Shown: piece after piece, positions 33,671 to 42,240 of the stretch
Layout of the letters: each line of letters opens with the position of its first letter
Position numbering within the stretch: the first letter of the stretch is position 1
Source of the DNA: Candidatus Heimdallarchaeota archaeon
Lineage (GTDB): Archaea; Asgardarchaeota; Heimdallarchaeia; Heimdallarchaeales; Heimdallarchaeaceae
NCBI GenBank assembly: GCA_030603365.1
Contig: JAUVXV010000001.1
Span: 620,001-684,000, forward strand
Direction of reading: 5' to 3'
DNA length: 64,000 nucleotides
The notes under the pieces: generated by a model
Told to the model about the DNA's origin: nothing
The model's database searches: none
The model's input: the letters and a program-made list of their open reading frames with translations, nothing else
Made by a program: the position numbers and the translations under genes

Positions 33671-34303
33671 TCAATCTGTTTCTTGGTTTCTTCTTTTTTT
33701 GAAAATTACAGGAAACAAAAATCCTGTTAAGAGTCCAATGGCATGAGCCACAACGTTTGTATTAATACCAACAGTCATTACAAGGAATATTACACCAATC
33801 CCAAGATACACCCAGAGTTTTTTATCTTTCTCTTCTTGGTAGATGATAATTACATCTGCTCCCAATAAACCAAAGACCCCTCCACTTGCTCCAGCTGAAA
33901 GAGTTCCAGCACCAAATGTGAGTGTTAGTAAACCTCCCATTAACCCAGAAATTAGGAATACAAAATAGTACTGCCATGAAAACAGATGGTCTTCTAACTT
34001 CAATCCAAAAATAAGTAAGAATAAACTATTAGAAACTAAATGGAGCCAGTCAAAGTGGACAAAGATTGAACTAATTAATTGATATACATGTCCTTGATAC
34101 ACCAGCGCATTGGCTTGACCCACTTTAATTAGTAGATCTTCAGAAATATAATAAAAGGCATCAAAATTAATATCTGAAGCCTGTACTAGAGTAATTATCC
34201 ATAATGTAATATGTACAACAAAGATGATTATCAATATATTTCTAGTAGGTAGATTAATCTTCCAGAAAGAATTAAATGAATATTTTTCAGTTTCTTCAGT
34301 CAC
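33671..34303 (-). CDS. Rhomboid-family intramembrane serine protease
   Basis: 210 residues from a GTG start, six membrane helices. 'LHLVSNSLFLLIFGLKLE' gives the H-x4-N-type helix 2. 'AGASGGVFGLLGADVIIIYQ' contains the nucleophile in G-A-S-G; 'VAHAIGLLTGFLFP' has the catalytic His. All catalytic residues are in place, so it should be active. Rhomboids cut single-pass membrane proteins within the bilayer; this genome region encodes many such anchored proteins. Confidence 0.88.
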   Translation of the reverse strand: MTEETEKYSFNSFWKINLPTRNILIIIFVVHITLWIITLVQASDINFDAFYYISEDLLIKVGQANALVYQGHVYQLISSIFVHFDWLHLVSNSLFLLIFGLKLEDHLFSWQYYFVFLISGLMGGLLTLTFGAGTLSAGASGGVFGLLGADVIIIYQEEKDKKLWVYLGIGVIFLVMTVGINTNVVAHAIGLLTGFLFPVIFKKRRNQETD

Positions 34304-34352
34304 AGTTTATAAGAAAAGAATGGTATTAAAATTGTTTTTATTGAAAAGAAAA

Positions 34353-35888
34353 TTAAGAAGAGATTTTACTCTTCTCAATTGAATAATAGACACAGGATTC
34401 TACTCCCTCACTAATTATTGCTTTTCTTGCTTTAACGAAGCCTACAATAGTACTAAAGAATAAACCTATCATAAGAAATATAATAGCAACTCCTAGTGAA
34501 ACAATTGGTCCAATTAGATGCTCTATTATAAGTTGGTTTTGTGTAAGCCCTTGAAATTGATAACTAATTCGTAGAATAGCTAGTGGTAATGTACCTAGAA
34601 GCACTATGAATGCTCCAATTATCAAACCTATGAATAGCTTAATTGGTGATAGTTTTAATGGCTTATCAGAAGCTTGAGGGAGCTCAATTCTAGCATTGTC
34701 TTTCTTAATTGCATTTACAATATTCGAAAAGGAGCTTGGTAACATAAAGGCAGTAAGATTCAGATTAACTACTATGGTTAACAAAGCTAGTCCAATACCT
34801 ACGAAAAGCAAAGCTAAACTAATTGCCCTACCTGGTTTTATAAGCATTTTAAGAGGGACTGCTCCAAGTAGTGTTTCTTGAAAAGCTTGATAGGTAGCAA
34901 TTACAAAGAAGAAAACAAACATCCACATTAATCCTGCAGAGGCAAAAGAATGTACTACTGTTGTTATTTTCAAAGGATTTTCAATTGTAGGAACATCCAT
35001 TTCGGCAATTTCCTCAACAGTTTTTCCTAATTGGGTTCTTTGCCTCCTCAACAACTTTATGATTTTTAATAACCAATAACTTATCGCAAATAGTAATATT
35101 GCTATTCCTAGAAAAATCCAAGTGTCCCATAATAACGCATTCAAACCAACAGGTGTCACATATGTTGGTGAGTAGTTAACAGCGTAGTGCATTGCTCTAA
35201 TTATAGCAACTGGTAATAGTGCAGATCCTGTAACAATCATACCTGTTATTGTAACAATCTTTGTCCATTTTGGAATTAGGTTCTTAGGTTGTAGTTTTTC
35301 TAAATCCTTTTCTCCTTTAACCAATGCTTTCAATCTTTTGGGTAATTCATTGACTTGAATACCCAAATTTAGTACTATTGTAGCTAGACCAAAAGCAATA
35401 CCTCCTATTAGAAAAGCAACCCCTAATCCTTCAATTGGGACAGTAATTATTTCATATATATGATCAGCGAATTCATTACCATTAATTCCAGCTATTATCC
35501 AAAATATCATTAAAACTGCTGCTACTAATTCAAAGAGTATTCCTGTAATAAGGAAGATTGGAAAACTTTTAGCAAAGAATGGTATCGCAGGTTTGTCTAA
35601 TTTTAGACCGGCTTTCTTAAAACTCACAGTTGCATTTTCACCTGTTTGTTTTATATTTCTCACTATTATCACAATAGCAAAACCTATCCCTAGTTTCAGA
35701 AATCCTAATCCTAATAGTGGAATAATTTCTAAGAATCTCTTCAGTACTATCTCAACTACTGTACCTTGTATTGTAGCTTCATTAATCGTTCTCCAAATCC
35801 CTAATCCCAATGATATAAGTACAAGAGAAAAACCAAAGAAAAGAATCTCTTTATATCTTTTGAACATTTTTTCCATCATTTTAATCAT
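34353..35888 (-). CDS. Multi-pass membrane protein with internal repeats
   Basis: 511 residues with about ten membrane helices. A two-helix unit appears several times: a first helix, then 'P..GLG.AFL..GI.F.L.TIV.N' (around residues 55-75, 155-175, 365-385, 460-480). Between units are short polar loops, some rich in Lys/Pro. No transporter or enzyme signature is recognised. The first ATG directly follows an AAGG. It lies upstream of the rhomboid on the same strand (49 bp gap), so they could be co-transcribed. Confidence 0.65.
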   Translation of the reverse strand: MIKMMEKMFKRYKEILFFGFSLVLISLGLGIWRTINEATIQGTVVEIVLKRFLEIIPLLGLGFLKLGIGFAIVIIVRNIKQTGENATVSFKKAGLKLDKPAIPFFAKSFPIFLITGILFELVAAVLMIFWIIAGINGNEFADHIYEIITVPIEGLGVAFLIGGIAFGLATIVLNLGIQVNELPKRLKALVKGEKDLEKLQPKNLIPKWTKIVTITGMIVTGSALLPVAIIRAMHYAVNYSPTYVTPVGLNALLWDTWIFLGIAILLFAISYWLLKIIKLLRRQRTQLGKTVEEIAEMDVPTIENPLKITTVVHSFASAGLMWMFVFFFVIATYQAFQETLLGAVPLKMLIKPGRAISLALLFVGIGLALLTIVVNLNLTAFMLPSSFSNIVNAIKKDNARIELPQASDKPLKLSPIKLFIGLIIGAFIVLLGTLPLAILRISYQFQGLTQNQLIIEHLIGPIVSLGVAIIFLMIGLFFSTIVGFVKARKAIISEGVESCVYYSIEKSKISS

Positions 35889-35979
35889 CCTTGTTTTAAA
35901 AAAACCATGTTTCCTCTCCTCTCCTCAAAAAAATAAGATAGAGAGAAAGTATAGAATTTCAATTCTTTAGTTCTTAAGA

Positions 35980-36393
35980 TTAGCGTCCGAAATTTGGTGC
36001 AGGTAATCCATTCTTCTCTGCGATTTTCTTCATTAGATTAGTTAGCATAGTGAGTTTATCTTCACCCATTTGTTGAGCAGTTTCAAGAGTAGTTTTCATA
36101 TCTACCATATGAATTTTTTCTCCAACCATTTTACCAGCTTTCATACGTCCAAGAATGATAGCATCCTTCTCTTCAGGGCTTAATCCCATTAGTATTTTTG
36201 TTCGTGTTGCAATAAATTGCTTCATTTTCTTCTCCTTTAGACTTGTAACAGCTGTTATCAGTCCAGCTAGAGATTTTACTCTTTGTTCTTCTGGTTGCCC
36301 AGCAATCATTTTCAACCTTTGAGTTAACATCTGTTGTCTTTGCTCTTCAGGAGCATCAGCCAACATTTTAATCATATCATCCATATCATTCAT
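35980..36393 (-). CDS. Small all-helical hypothetical protein
   Basis: About 137 residues, no membrane segment. It consists of repeated amphipathic helices with the phrase 'PEEQR...ML..RLKMIAGQ' appearing in related forms three times (APEEQRQQML, QPEEQRVKSL, SPEEKDAIIL), which suggests an internal duplication. It ends with 'EKNGLPAPNFGR'. The GTG at 36402 is an alternative start; the ATG at 36393 is more likely. Function not recognised. Confidence 0.6.
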   Translation of the reverse strand: MNDMDDMIKMLADAPEEQRQQMLTQRLKMIAGQPEEQRVKSLAGLITAVTSLKEKKMKQFIATRTKILMGLSPEEKDAIILGRMKAGKMVGEKIHMVDMKTTLETAQQMGEDKLTMLTNLMKKIAEKNGLPAPNFGR

Positions 36394-36673
36394 TTTAATC
36401 ACATTATAAGTAATTTTTCAAATAATACATTACCTGAATTTTTATTTAAACTATCTGGAACCACAAAATTTCTGAAAAATAAGGCCTTATCCAATTGTGA
36501 GTAACTATACTACATTTGTGGTCTCTCTTGAAGTGCTTTACGAGAAATATTGAAGAAAATAACAATAGAAAAAGATTAACATCTATTTTAATCAATAAGT
36601 GTCATACTTCATATTTCTCTTTGAAAGCATATTCAAATTAACAATCTTTTTAATGAAAACAACAAGGTTCTCA

Positions 36674-37174
36674 ATGGAGATACTTTTGGATATGAATAAT
36701 GTGCCTATAGCCAGTATTGATGAAAATGGGAAGGTTACTATTCTTAGGCATATCTACTTTAAATGCACACTTTGTTCTGACTGTTGTAGATTAAACAATA
36801 TTCCAGCTACTGACAGGGACATGGTGAGGATACTGGATGCTGGAATTGCAGTAGGCCAAGCTGTTGAAGAAATGAGTCCTGTTTTGATAGCAAGTAAAGA
36901 TTTGGAAAAAGGGTTAGTAAAAGCATATATTCTGCGAAAAAAACCTTTTGTTAACGAATGTGCATTTTTAGAAGAAAGTGGACTATGTAAAATTCATCTC
37001 TTTAAACCAATAGCTTGTGATCTGTATCCCTTTTCTGTTAGGAAGAATGATAATTGTCTCTTAGCTACAGTTCATCCTAAAAATGTTTGTAGATTCATTG
37101 AATTGGATGTTGAGAAAAATAGATCGAACACTCTAGAAATTGTTGAAGACTTATTAGCCAAACTTTTCGATTAG
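36674..37174 (+). CDS. YkgJ/UPF0153-type Cys-rich metal-binding protein
   Basis: About 166 residues. 'CTLCSDCCRLNNIPATDRDM' carries the CxxCxxCC cluster typical of the YkgJ zinc- or iron-chelating family. 'ECAFLEESGLCKIHLFKPIA' followed by 'CDLYPFSV' and a late Cys complete the family's ligand set. The role of the family is not established; a metal site is clear. The start is uncertain: ATG codons at 36653 and 36674 and a GTG at 36599 are in frame. 36674 has an AAGG at good distance, while the upstream codons would add a hydrophobic stretch foreign to the family. Confidence 0.75.
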   Translation: MEILLDMNNVPIASIDENGKVTILRHIYFKCTLCSDCCRLNNIPATDRDMVRILDAGIAVGQAVEEMSPVLIASKDLEKGLVKAYILRKKPFVNECAFLEESGLCKIHLFKPIACDLYPFSVRKNDNCLLATVHPKNVCRFIELDVEKNRSNTLEIVEDLLAKLFD

Positions 37175-37227
37175 AATCATACAACCGAATGAGAAACCTT
37201 ATCATATCTAGTTAACATTTCACCTTC

Positions 37228-38598
37228 ATGAGCTTGTTTAAAACAAACTTCATGAAGCTGGTTGAAGCATATCTACAAGATAAAGGTTTCAAAATTGAAA
37301 TGTGCAATATTTACACTCGAAATGTAGATTTTTACGAGAGTTACAAAAGAGTAATTATGTGTGCTTACAAAGATGATTTATTACTTTGTATTCGAGCAAG
37401 AAGTGGAGAGGCTTCAGACCCATTTAAGGGTACAGACGAGCAGGTAGAGTTGAAATTACAAGAACCTGCTTTGAAATTATTAAGTTGTGTTCTAGCTCTG
37501 AATTCTGGTATTGATTCAATTTACTGTGATAAATTCAAAAACATGAAGGCTGTGCCAGTTATTATCATGGAAAAATCCTCAAGAAATCACCCTCTCTATT
37601 ACTACTTTGATGGTGATGCTAGGGAATCAAAAGTTTGGTATAAAAAGAAGAATGTAGTATATTTACCTTGGGAATGGATAAAAGAATTCTGGAATGAGGA
37701 TTTTGAGATGTCTCTCATGGATCAAGGATATGAAGTAAAAGAACCACTAATTTACGAACCAGAACCACATATTAAACAAGCAGTAAATGAAATTGAGGAT
37801 ACACTTGCTTCTAGAAGAATAGGGATTTTGAAATCCGTTCATCTAGACAAACCTACTCTTCCACCTATGGCATTAACATTAACACAAACTAATCAAATGT
37901 TAATCTTCGTTGTAGATGAAGAAGATGATGATGTTCATCCTAAACTAATGGACTTTGCAGTATATCACTTTGGAACAAAAACCAAGAAGTTTCCAACAAC
38001 TGTAAGAGCTCTTTTCTTCAATATAATAAGTAAAGATACTGATCAGAGTTATCTTCAACCTTATGTTCCAAAGGATAATGAATTTGTAAAGAAACACTTT
38101 GAGCACTCTATTGTGATAAAAACTACAACTAAAGCTATAGAACTTCTTCTGGATGTTGCAACTATTGAAGAGATCTCTGCTTTATCTCAAATGAGCCCAA
38201 TTTCAAGTATGGATTTTGATTCACTCCTAAAAACATCAAATGGCTATTGGTTCTCCAAAGTATTTAATGAAGCAAAAAAACGATTGAAATCCTTCTTTGT
38301 TCCTAAATGCCCATTTTGTGAAAACACAAATATAAACCATGAAGTGCCAGAACATGTCCTTCCTAAACTTAACTTGAACATAGAATTGAATAAAGAAAAT
38401 TCATATGTTGCATTTTGTGATGACAAAAGAAGTGGTTGTGGTTTGGGATTCATAATTATAAAGGATAAGTTCCAGGGAGGAGTACATGGATTCTTTGTTG
38501 GAGTAGAACAGCAGTACTCACATGAAGTAGGAAATGCTAAATCAAAAATACAAGATCTAGGTCTGGATACCCATTCATTCTCTCACATAAAGAGCTAA
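37228..38598 (+). CDS. Hypothetical protein with C-terminal Cys-rich domain
   Basis: 456 residues, soluble. Residues 1-180 contain an alpha/beta domain that could be nuclease-like ('LVEAYLQDKGFKIEMCNIY', 'DDLLLCIRARSG'); this is weak. The middle (about 200-340) is alpha/beta with acidic loops (VVDEEDDDVHP). The C-terminal part has CPFC, a Cys at 'AFCDD', and 'GCGLGF', a probable zinc site. I do not recognise a family. It is convergent with the DUF35 gene, whose end overlaps its stop by a few bases. Confidence 0.6.
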   Translation: MSLFKTNFMKLVEAYLQDKGFKIEMCNIYTRNVDFYESYKRVIMCAYKDDLLLCIRARSGEASDPFKGTDEQVELKLQEPALKLLSCVLALNSGIDSIYCDKFKNMKAVPVIIMEKSSRNHPLYYYFDGDARESKVWYKKKNVVYLPWEWIKEFWNEDFEMSLMDQGYEVKEPLIYEPEPHIKQAVNEIEDTLASRRIGILKSVHLDKPTLPPMALTLTQTNQMLIFVVDEEDDDVHPKLMDFAVYHFGTKTKKFPTTVRALFFNIISKDTDQSYLQPYVPKDNEFVKKHFEHSIVIKTTTKAIELLLDVATIEEISALSQMSPISSMDFDSLLKTSNGYWFSKVFNEAKKRLKSFFVPKCPFCENTNINHEVPEHVLPKLNLNIELNKENSYVAFCDDKRSGCGLGFIIIKDKFQGGVHGFFVGVEQQYSHEVGNAKSKIQDLGLDTHSFSHIKS

Positions 38599-38987
38599 TC
38601 AACTGGAATAAATTTGAAACCGTATTTTATTAATCCTTCAGTGCCATCTTTGGATAGAACTCTGAGTACCATTCTAACAGGCATACCAATTTCAATAAGA
38701 CTATAATCTATATCCACTATTTGTCCAGTAACTTTAATCCCATCTTCAAGTTCTATTATTCCAATAGCATAAGGCACATTTGCCATCATATCATTTGATG
38801 TCTGATTCACTTGGGTGAATTGAATTATTCTACCTTTTTCTGCTAATTTGTACTCTTGAACATTTCCACTTCCACAGCTGGGACAAAAGCTTGTTAATGG
38901 AAACGCTTTGTAATCGCAATCTAAACATTTAACGCCAATACCAAGGTATCTTTGTCTTTTCTCTCTCCATATTTTTGGTGGCTCCAT
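38595..38987 (-). CDS. DUF35 OB-fold/zinc-ribbon protein of the thiolase-HMGCS complex
   Basis: 130 residues. N-terminal zinc ribbon CLDC-x12-CPSC (about residues 19-37) followed by an OB-fold ('GRIIQFTQVNQTSNDMMANV', 'GIIELEDGIKVTGQIVD'). In archaea this protein bridges thiolase and HMG-CoA synthase so that acetoacetyl-CoA passes directly between them. The ATG shares one base with the thiolase stop (TAATG), so translation is coupled. Confidence 0.9.
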   Translation of the reverse strand: MEPPKIWREKRQRYLGIGVKCLDCDYKAFPLTSFCPSCGSGNVQEYKLAEKGRIIQFTQVNQTSNDMMANVPYAIGIIELEDGIKVTGQIVDIDYSLIEIGMPVRMVLRVLSKDGTEGLIKYGFKFIPVD

Positions 38988-40168
38988 TATTTCTTAACCT
39001 CCTTTTTACCAAAAACATTCACGTAAGCCATAGCTCCTGTTCCAAGAACATTCTGTGTTAATCCAAAATTATGATCATCAACTTGACGTTTATCTGCTTG
39101 ACCTGTTAACTGTTCCACTATCTCAATGATTTGAGCAATCCCTGTTGCTCCAAAAGGATCTCCTCTAGATTTGAGACCACCACTGGTATTTATGCTTACT
39201 TCAGAATTGATTTTGGTTTTTCCTTCTTCAACAGCTAATCCTCCTTCTCCCTTTGGAAAGAAACCCAAATCCTCTATAGCTAAAATCTCACCTATTGGAT
39301 AGGAATCATGAACCTCTGCAACATTGATATCAGCTGAAGAAATACCAGCCATATCATATGCATTCTTTGCAGCTATTTGTGTAGCGCTTAAAGCTGTTAG
39401 ACTCTCTCGGTGGTGTAAAGCTAGATGATCAGACGCATGACCTAAACCTAGAACTTCTGTTAAATCGTTAGATTTCAGATTGTTTGAAACAAATTCTGAT
39501 GAAGCAAGTATTAGAGCACTAGCCCCATCACAATGAGTAGCAGGATCAAATCGACCGATAGGTTCTGATATTCGTTTTGCACTTAGAAATCGTTCTAATG
39601 GAATTTCTTTTTGAAATTGGGCATTTTTATTATTTACACCATTTCTATGATTCTTCTCAGGAACTAAGGCAAGTTGTTCCAGTGTGGTTTGGTATTCTTT
39701 CATATGAGCTTTTGTTAGAAGGGCATACAGACTTGTTAAAGTTGCACCCATTTCGAATTCCCATGAGTAATCTATTGTTGTTCCAAGTATTTTTTCAATA
39801 GTGCTACTATTTACAAAATCACTTAGTTTTTCCACTCCTACAACTGCTATGCAATCGAACAAACCACTTCTGATACCTTGAAAGGCTTGCTGGAAAGCTG
39901 CAGCTCCACTAGCTGTTCCAGCTTCTATTCTGGTTAGTGGGATTGATAAATTACATTCTCTAATACAAGAAGCTCCTACAGAAGCTTGAGAATTTGTGTT
40001 TGTAACTAAAGATCCAAAGAAAATTGATTGAATGAGCTCTTTCTCAAGTTGTGCATTTGTGACAGTTTCCATAAGAGCTTGAGATGCTAAAGAGCTAGGA
40101 CTCTTGTCAAAATGTTCTCCGAATTTTGTCATCCCGTGACCTATGATAAATACATCTTCATTGTTCAT
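38987..40168 (-). CDS. Thiolase-family protein (archaeal HMGCS partner) lacking canonical Cys and His
   Basis: 393 residues, normal length for the archaeal SCP2-type thiolase of the mevalonate pathway. Blocks 'FIIGHGMTKFGEHFDKSP', 'PIGRFDPATHCDGASALILA', 'AEVHDSYPIGEILAIEDLGF' and 'NTSGGLKSRGDPFGATG' identify it. Two catalytic positions differ. The nucleophile motif normally reads N/E-x-x-C-x-S-G but here is 'EAGTASG', with Thr for Cys. The usual G-H-P near the C-terminus is G-D-P. The conserved His of 'VHDSYP' remains. It is the middle gene of an HMGCS-thiolase-DUF35 operon, with a GGTGATAAG ribosome site. The normal enzyme condenses two acetyl-CoA; with these changes activity is doubtful. 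Confidence 0.88.
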   Translation of the reverse strand: MNNEDVFIIGHGMTKFGEHFDKSPSSLASQALMETVTNAQLEKELIQSIFFGSLVTNTNSQASVGASCIRECNLSIPLTRIEAGTASGAAAFQQAFQGIRSGLFDCIAVVGVEKLSDFVNSSTIEKILGTTIDYSWEFEMGATLTSLYALLTKAHMKEYQTTLEQLALVPEKNHRNGVNNKNAQFQKEIPLERFLSAKRISEPIGRFDPATHCDGASALILASSEFVSNNLKSNDLTEVLGLGHASDHLALHHRESLTALSATQIAAKNAYDMAGISSADINVAEVHDSYPIGEILAIEDLGFFPKGEGGLAVEEGKTKINSEVSINTSGGLKSRGDPFGATGIAQIIEIVEQLTGQADKRQVDDHNFGLTQNVLGTGAMAYVNVFGKKEVKK

Positions 40169-40172
40169 CTTA

Positions 40173-41219
40173 TCACCTTAACACTCCTTTGAATCTAACA
40201 TAAACACCATAATCGATGTACTTCTTTCTATTCACATAATAATCAACATTGAGAGGATAAGATTTCACTTCTTCAATCATATCAGTTACCAAAAATGAGA
40301 ATGCATCACTTCCTGCTCCACTTCCATAAGAAGTAACAAATATCCTATCTCCTGGACTAGAATAATTTAATATATTTGCTAAACCTATCATTGAAGATGC
40401 AGAATAAGCATTTCCAATTTCTTTGCATACTAAACTTAAATCAATTTGCTCTTTAGAAAAACCTAGCATTCGAGCTGCAGATAATGGGAATTTAGTGTTG
40501 GGTTGATGAAACGTGACATACTTGTAATCACTAGGTCTTGATCCAAGTTGTTCCATTAATTTTTTAGAAGCTTCGATAACATGCTTGAAATAAGCAGGAG
40601 ATCCTGTGAATCTATTACCGTGAGATGGATAAATTGCTCCTTCTCTTCGCCAAAAATCTGGCATATCAGTAGTTAGTGAATAAGTTCCTTCCAACTCAGC
40701 TATTACTCTTTTTTTTCCAATTAGAAAAGCTGCACTTCCTGCACCCGCAGTGTACTCCAAAGGATCCCTAGGACGAGCTTGACTGCTGTCAGCACCTATA
40801 GCTAGTCCATATTCAATCATATCAGATTTGGCTAAACCAAAACACATTTGCATTCCCGCAGTCCCTGCTTTGCAAGCAAATTCCAAATCGGCTGCAGTTA
40901 GAGATTCTTCAGCATCTAAGGCAGCTGCAACAAAAGTAGCTGTAGGTTTAACAGCATAGGGGTGTGATTCACTCCCCACATAGATTGCCCCAATATCTTT
41001 AACATTACCCCCCCATCTATTGATTGCATTTCGAGCAGATTCAACAGACATGGTTATTACATCTTCATCAGGACCAGGAACAGATTTACTATTAACTTGA
41101 AGCTGATTTACTATCTCTTTTGAATCCTCTTCCCAAACCTTTGCGATTTCTTCAGTTTTTATCCTATATTTTGGAATGTAAGAACCATAGGATACTATTC
41201 CCACTTTGCTCATTTTCAT
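40173..41219 (-). CDS. Hydroxymethylglutaryl-CoA synthase
   Basis: 348 residues, the archaeal length. The catalytic triad looks intact: Glu in 'VGSESHPYAVKP', Cys in 'LEFACKAGTAGMQ' and His in 'YVTFHQPNTKFP'. 'SYGSGAGSDAFSF' closes the domain. It joins acetyl-CoA to acetoacetyl-CoA in the mevalonate route to archaeal isoprenoid lipids. It is the first gene of the operon, four bases before the thiolase. Of the two nearby ATGs (41219 and 41213) either could serve. Confidence 0.93.
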   Translation of the reverse strand: MKMSKVGIVSYGSYIPKYRIKTEEIAKVWEEDSKEIVNQLQVNSKSVPGPDEDVITMSVESARNAINRWGGNVKDIGAIYVGSESHPYAVKPTATFVAAALDAEESLTAADLEFACKAGTAGMQMCFGLAKSDMIEYGLAIGADSSQARPRDPLEYTAGAGSAAFLIGKKRVIAELEGTYSLTTDMPDFWRREGAIYPSHGNRFTGSPAYFKHVIEASKKLMEQLGSRPSDYKYVTFHQPNTKFPLSAARMLGFSKEQIDLSLVCKEIGNAYSASSMIGLANILNYSSPGDRIFVTSYGSGAGSDAFSFLVTDMIEEVKSYPLNVDYYVNRKKYIDYGVYVRFKGVLR

Positions 41220-41342
41220 ACCTTGATGGAATCAATTTATCGATGTAATAGAAGTAATATTGAAGCTAAATTATCTCCTTTTAGAACAAGTATTAATCAC
41301 ACCTAATTAAAATTTTCTACCCAAATATGGATGAAAAAATAA

Positions 41343-42026
41343 TCAGTCGTTGTTTCCATTTTCAATGTTCTTTGGTACTTTAGAAATAATAACTCTAGCA
41401 GGTTTAAGCACAATGCTATCTAAGAGAAATCCTTTTTCTACCACTTCTATAATTCTGTTGTCAGGTAATTCTTTATTGTCAAGTGTATAAAGAACCTCAT
41501 GATGTTTAGGGTCAAAAATCTCGTCTTGTGGATTAATAATCTTAATCCCTAAATCGGTGAAAATATCTTTTATATTTCTAAATATCAGTTTAAACGCTTC
41601 ACTAGCAGTTTTAATGTCAGTTTCTTTAGTATTCTGTAAGTGAGTTCTCTCTATGTCTTCATAGATTGTGAAAAATTTTTGTAAGATATTTGCTTTGTTC
41701 CTGTAATTTGCGACTTCTTGATCTTTATGAACTCTTTTCTTATAGTTCTCAAATTCTGCTTGAACCAATTGAGCAGTATGAAGGTATTCTTCCTTCAATT
41801 TAATTTCAGAAGCTAGTGATTTTGAAATTTTTTGATATTTCTTAACAAGAGGATTTATCTTACCTTTGTCAATTAACTTGATTATTTCATCTTCGATTCT
41901 TTTCCTTTCTACTTCTTCTGGATCAATCTCTATTTCCTCTGTAAGAAAAGCATCTTCTGAATCTTCTTCAACGTCAACTTCAATTATCTCTTCTTCTTCG
42001 ACTGGGTCACTACTCTCCTTGTACAT
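41343..42026 (-). CDS. grpE: GrpE nucleotide-exchange factor
   Basis: 227 residues. An acidic N-terminal region (about 1-45) and long helix precede 'QAEFENYKKRVHKDQEVANY', then the beta domain 'NPQDEIFDPKHHEVLYTLDN' and 'RVIEVVEKGFLLDS'-type strand (here NRIIEVVEKGFLLDS). It releases ADP from DnaK. dnaK and dnaJ are not in the window. Archaea with DnaK systems usually acquired them from bacteria. It reads leftward; an unrelated gene starts about 215 bp to its right. Confidence 0.92.
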   Translation of the reverse strand: MYKESSDPVEEEEIIEVDVEEDSEDAFLTEEIEIDPEEVERKRIEDEIIKLIDKGKINPLVKKYQKISKSLASEIKLKEEYLHTAQLVQAEFENYKKRVHKDQEVANYRNKANILQKFFTIYEDIERTHLQNTKETDIKTASEAFKLIFRNIKDIFTDLGIKIINPQDEIFDPKHHEVLYTLDNKELPDNRIIEVVEKGFLLDSIVLKPARVIISKVPKNIENGNND

Positions 42027-42240
42027 GAGAAAACCTCTTGTTCTAGCTTGTCCCGCAGTCCATTTACTGACATTTAAAATCTTCTATCTATCCAATTAAA
42101 TTTAGACTAACACAAAGAGAATAAAATTAAAACTTGATGGATGTAAATGTTTAAGTACAAATTTATTTGGCGTTTCACATCTGTATAGGAGTCAATTGTA
42201 AGACTCTTTCAAATTAAAAAAATTCAAAAGAGGAAACAAA

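Noticed and set aside
36403-36673. RNA gene or small ORF in this gap
   Set aside because: AT-rich with no stable stem or convincing frame; the upstream in-frame codons of the YkgJ-like gene are probably not translated.
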